From Rhynchopus euleeides (taxonomy: Eukaryota; Euglenozoa; Diplonemea; Diplonemida; Diplonemidae), in contig OY723324.1 of assembly GCA_963210315.1 (NCBI GenBank), positions 1,240,001 to 1,304,000 on the forward strand: a DNA stretch of 64,000 nt. The letters are read 5' to 3'. Below the pieces are notes generated by a model that saw nothing but the letters and a program-made list of their open reading frames with translations, made no database searches and was not told the DNA's origin. Below, one piece after another: positions 62,601 to 64,000 of this stretch. Position numbers and translations under genes: made by a program. How positions within the stretch are numbered: the first letter of the stretch is position 1; the number at the start of each line of letters is the position of its first letter.

Positions 62601-63047
62601 TTGCAGGCCATGGTGTGGGAGATCAACATGGGGTCCCTAGGGGAGAGCAGCACCACGTGGGGGTTCTCGAGGGAGCCTGCCGTTGCTTTCGAGGGGGATC
62701 CGGGGGTGATGCAGGATGCGGCGGTGGCCCTGGCTGGGGGTGGCTCTGCGGAGGATGTGATAACGAGGCTCAACGCGCTGCAGGCGGGCAGCCGGTGCGT
62801 CTCCTGCAGCACCCGGTGTGCCGTGCTGTGGTGCGAGCACTGCGGGGCGCAGACGTGCCTCCGCTGCGCGGAGAAGGCGTGCGCGACGCACGACACCCGG
62901 ATGTCGAGGCACTGGGGTGACGGGGGGCACCACCACCTTGTCGCGAGCCTCCGTTCCGACAGCGGGCCCGCCCCGTTTGACCCGGGCTTCATGCTGGCGG
63001 ATGACCCGCCGTCTGCCTGGCTCATCCCTTCTGACGCACCGGATTGA
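56673..63047 (+). CDS. redox-domain / class III nucleotidyl cyclase fusion
   Basis: 2,124 residues from the ATG at 56673. Signal peptide (residues 1-26). Six repeats (about 80-970) resemble desulfoferrodoxin/superoxide reductase domains. Repeats 1 and 6 keep the core ligand pattern (HVP or HEP, HYV, CNLHGLY or CSSHGLF: His94, His135, Cys181, His184; His865, His898, Cys945, His948), while 2-5 have lost some or all of it. A DOMON domain follows (about 1000-1145), then cytochrome b561 with conserved His in LLHGWLMM, KLHAVLAG, AHSHVGPV and VHSWTGR (1155-1350), and cytochrome b5 (HPGG, His1387). Cyclase domain C1 (about 1520-1700) has metal Asp1536 (MSDIQ) and Asp1579 (VGDAF). C2 (about 1804-2010) lacks both but keeps Arg1928. 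A Cys/His-rich B-box-like tail ends it. A plasma-membrane redox sensor making cAMP or cGMP is inferred. Confidence 0.85.
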   Translation: MAPARYHPWGAVWLVVLSAAAAALPSPSPDAGGAGNTTASPLVLGRGPPVTCEAWEARRAELVSFQKRQKPGSGGPYIPHPSNNSVDSDYRQEHVPYITLIGNNKFANVSIGAGTVNATGRIHVNNDVMDPLKLHYVPTIYVVNQDDNVIAMAEYAPSDVGPYFMFEIPAGTTRMIAYEYCNLHGLYEGYWVDVPHVERELPQECAMNECYPTVVGWRGGICFEHARLFAEAKRRQYELFLTLDPFLGHEVSNTSLLSEIPSISLQGSFGRVSVGNDTFRHDMVASRDDTAVHYIHSLYVADQYGTVIAATFLTALDTTPTLEFEVPEGTTRLTPYSLCVREGLFEGASVETPVTGPPSFPCGLAACGGMPLRSRRCRNYESLRADLIRDSWYFQQKRGHPGMPEPEVQMGFTFNGIFATLRVEVTGLLQTSPNPYDTVAVYNMFIINQDDTVVAMETVAPTDIRSYLIFEIPAGTRRLRAVVALTLSGLHYGEWHDVRTTGKTAGDCSFGGWYGDTLGYDPASKTCPVLDMFRVQMNRVQNTSVVEEGLAWDVRDALSFRGNHAVVVVPERNSQKVRITSDPHGLQYVKAIYVEDQESNVVAAALFAPTHEPRLEFALDTSWETLTPHIVVNTLGPLRGDTLRPPFEAACLVSGCPETPVVLSDPACPFPYILEDLWRRSNYTLKSPHPVDNSLDAPEVQRHVPFITQDGKHATVTLGAGSVNASAPFFANHAGNASRLDYVSSIFVVDQHNLPVAAAEYIPLPGSPTLHFEIPMGTTRMKPVVYCNPYGLLEGYWTDVTGSTSSYRLCKVHPCFSDDSSPVASGQCRSLEALFGEAHRMQALEFGNATGHGDAAWPPDTLHTHEPRVHYDKQGGFAEVTVGVGQTQEVTPPPADHHYVDALYIEDDRGRVVGMKKFWGASFAEARYTLEVPPLALSLTPYLYCSSHGLFRGRTVEVQPQLCGIKLPEAGAPFVDVPIQPPDLVPDGNDSNLSCTPSGMKYNDREHYSCEIATEIPGLTLHWRWGYRSDIHFAVEAIGSQGWLGIAFPESPGMMYPAKSVICSGAGTLAYSITSYDGVDHDLLFMQELSRISCTHVSGTTLLKFSRSVGASGEWDVNIALNREEEAIGMHSDLAALAVDFETGHVMDFRKQRYPRLRLLHGWLMMVAWCWLIPLSVMSKRYGKHVFGLSTSITVGDMGPAFKLHAVLAGLATVLTMFAFAIAFKYFGDGRSSIPDPLAHSHVGPVILMFSLALALLGMAAPACVPHAGPWRTAFAAVHSWTGRCLAVLSLLQCLTGVRRLQALREEGHVYILFFGQLGVTALLSAMVVLEVIRSWFIVAKVEVAEVVKPKTDIFKWEEVRQHNTEVDPWLVVEGKIYAVRAWLRTHPGGHAVLLQCAGEDATSQFNSFRHSRSARGKMDMFFIGEVANTHMVSAITLAEAITRSLSTMDLSEARAVIQKAHDTVPKSLLAAYVTLLENLRSYTPFLPDSLREGMVRPEAYLSREQLQDRQRRQNDPIMRRVELHPPTACAVAMSDIQCCGMLWSQCPAVMGTCIKVHNEIVRGAVSACRGYEARNVGDAFLVAFEVRCDCVMFALNLQVTLIRARWPQQLLDQPSCAEGHDTSGALIWAGPRVRIGLHWGEVSTEKNPVTGRVDFLGPTVAIATAVHATATGGSIAVTRTLLDSLSGRDVSSMMQFRRYDLGPLPSTQKLERVTYNAGLPHVTLLAPALLEARASEWFKRGTGTGTGPDCAFSFGTYIHPAAGRQRGVRASFAPGGERSLDGSSALLPAEAPHPKFRFRTTQGTVVLVRPSFSFLASQPNAPDALQRCVAPLFDLVQKCEGIIKSACGEAFVLSWNVTKRCTEHPTLAARCMVLYHRLGWNHLRRHTAWGNHMHWGIASGRVLHGKAGTDTQRIYVMLGGTVFTAYRLATLCTQLGTYAACTTLPHAVGIREEPGLAPHLRPLEAWSIQQPERGGLQAMVWEINMGSLGESSTTWGFSREPAVAFEGDPGVMQDAAVALAGGGSAEDVITRLNALQAGSRCVSCSTRCAVLWCEHCGAQTCLRCAEKACATHDTRMSRHWGDGGHHHLVASLRSDSGPAPFDPGFMLADDPPSAWLIPSDAPD

Positions 63048-64000
63048 GGAGGGACGGTGATGCCCGAGTGTCTTTTGAGATCAGGAAGCAAAACATGAAA
63101 ATCTCCCAGGTCGGACCTCTCTTGTCTATGCCTCTGAAATCTGAAAGTACATGTGCCCCAATCCTGCTTGCAGGAAGCGGGGGCGTCAATTTGGGACGGA
63201 CCAGGCTTAGCTTGTGATTGTTCCATTTGGGGAGGCGGGGTGTGGGGGGGCGCGCGCGGGCTTCGCCACTGATCTGGCCGAACCATTCCTCAAGGCTGTC
63301 AAGGCCGTGTTCCTCAAGGCTGTGTGTGTTTGATACGATTTGTTGAATACGGCTGCGGTTCCTCCTCTCTCTCCACCCCCCTCACCCCCCGCCTTTAGAA
63401 GGTGCTGGGAGATTTACTTTTCCATTCACTCTCGACGATAAAAAAACCCCCCTTTTCAAACCCTCTGAACCATAACTCTGTTGTCACCTTTTTGGATTTT
63501 TCGCCTTTTCGCGGGAGACGTCGTACTCTCCTTCATTTCGGAGAGATGGGCAGCTCCCGCGCTCCCCCCCCATTGCAGCCTTGCATAGCAAGCGCAACAA
63601 CACGGCTGACCCATTGCAACCTGCATCGCAAGTGAAACGAGGGCAGCTTTCTGCCATTCTCTTTATCTTCTACTGCAGGGTATGCACTACCGTCGCCCCC
63701 TCTCTGAAAATCTGTTGAAATGCTGCCCCTGCTCCGCGCAGGGGGGTGCAACAATAAACAGACGGCGCTGGCTTTCTGCCACTAGATACCGGGTGGTGGA
63801 GGGTGCGAAGGGGTTTGCTGGTGATTTTTCTCCTTTCCTCACAAAGCAACAACTATCCATCATGAAGGGGGGGGGGGGTGCCGACTCGATCAAAAATACA
63901 AACCTACACGGTGGACTCCAGCGGGGGTAGGGTAACCCTTTTCGGGAGTCTCAACTAGGGGGAGTCCAACTCCCGCTAGCGGGAGTCTATACTCCCGCTA
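63048..64000. other. intergenic, ends in a palindromic repeat
   Basis: No gene seen up to 63900. The last 95 bases belong to the repeat listed below. Confidence 0.5.
63905..64000. repeat. GGGAGTC/GACTCCC palindromic repeat, cut by the window edge
   Basis: ACGGTGGACTCCAGCGGGGG followed by TAGGGTAACC matches one arm of the hairpin at 34863. The following ACTCCCGCTAGCGGGAGTCT is palindromic and matches units at 34770-34860. It is probably the end of another element of the same family. Confidence 0.7.

Noticed and set aside
63905..64000. telomere or chromosome end
   Set aside because: TAGGGTAACC is not repeated in tandem; the sequence matches an internal hairpin element.

Overview
The window looks like a nuclear chromosome segment of a GC-rich protist, most likely an euglenozoan and, by inference, a diplonemid. 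All twelve host genes lie on the + strand, one after another. Their start codons usually follow a pyrimidine-rich stretch ending in AG, as trans-splice acceptors do. Two of these genes also have conventional GT-AG introns (three introns in all), which is unusual for a kinetoplastid. Near 61.3 kb there is a cyclase catalytic domain of the trypanosome type. Species and phylum are inferred, not shown. Homopolymer C and G tracts and proline/serine-rich chance reading frames are everywhere, so many long antisense ORFs are shadows.

Layout: 1.9-4.3 kb, a secreted multidomain gene (three beta-sandwich modules plus PA14) broken by one base; 4.8-6.5 kb, a decayed DNA element with AACGGCCGTT sites; 8.1-13.4 kb, a 1,781-residue helical-repeat protein; 14.1-15.1 kb, a two-exon membrane protein; 15.4 kb, a fragment of LSU rRNA; 16.1-17.3 kb and 17.6-19.9 kb, two inverted-repeat elements; 20.2 kb, a small membrane protein; 22.3 kb, a P450-like protein with a signal peptide; 25.3 kb, a probably myristoylated tyrosine/dual-specificity phosphatase; 26.8-35.6 kb, a mobile-element region with three nested TA-target transposons, short MITEs and palindromic elements; 37.1 kb, a three-exon gene; 39.4 kb, a single-pass membrane protein; 43.5 and 45.3 kb, two adjacent glutamine-rich genes, the second with an RNase II/R (RNB) core; 51.7 kb, a four-propeller WD40 protein; 56.7-63.0 kb, a 2,124-residue redox/cyclase fusion.

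The standout is the last gene. It reads as signal peptide, six repeats resembling superoxide reductase (desulfoferrodoxin) domains, DOMON, cytochrome b561, cytochrome b5, two class III cyclase domains that appear complementary, and a Cys/His-rich tail. This order would link extracellular redox chemistry to transmembrane electron transfer and to cytosolic cyclic-nucleotide synthesis in one polypeptide. The mobile elements are the second theme: a 109-112 bp MITE family with 3-bp target duplications, and a nest of three elements each flanked by TA. Removing the innermost one with one TA rejoins the two halves of a pogo-like transposase in frame at that junction; a separate apparent frameshift remains near its N terminus.
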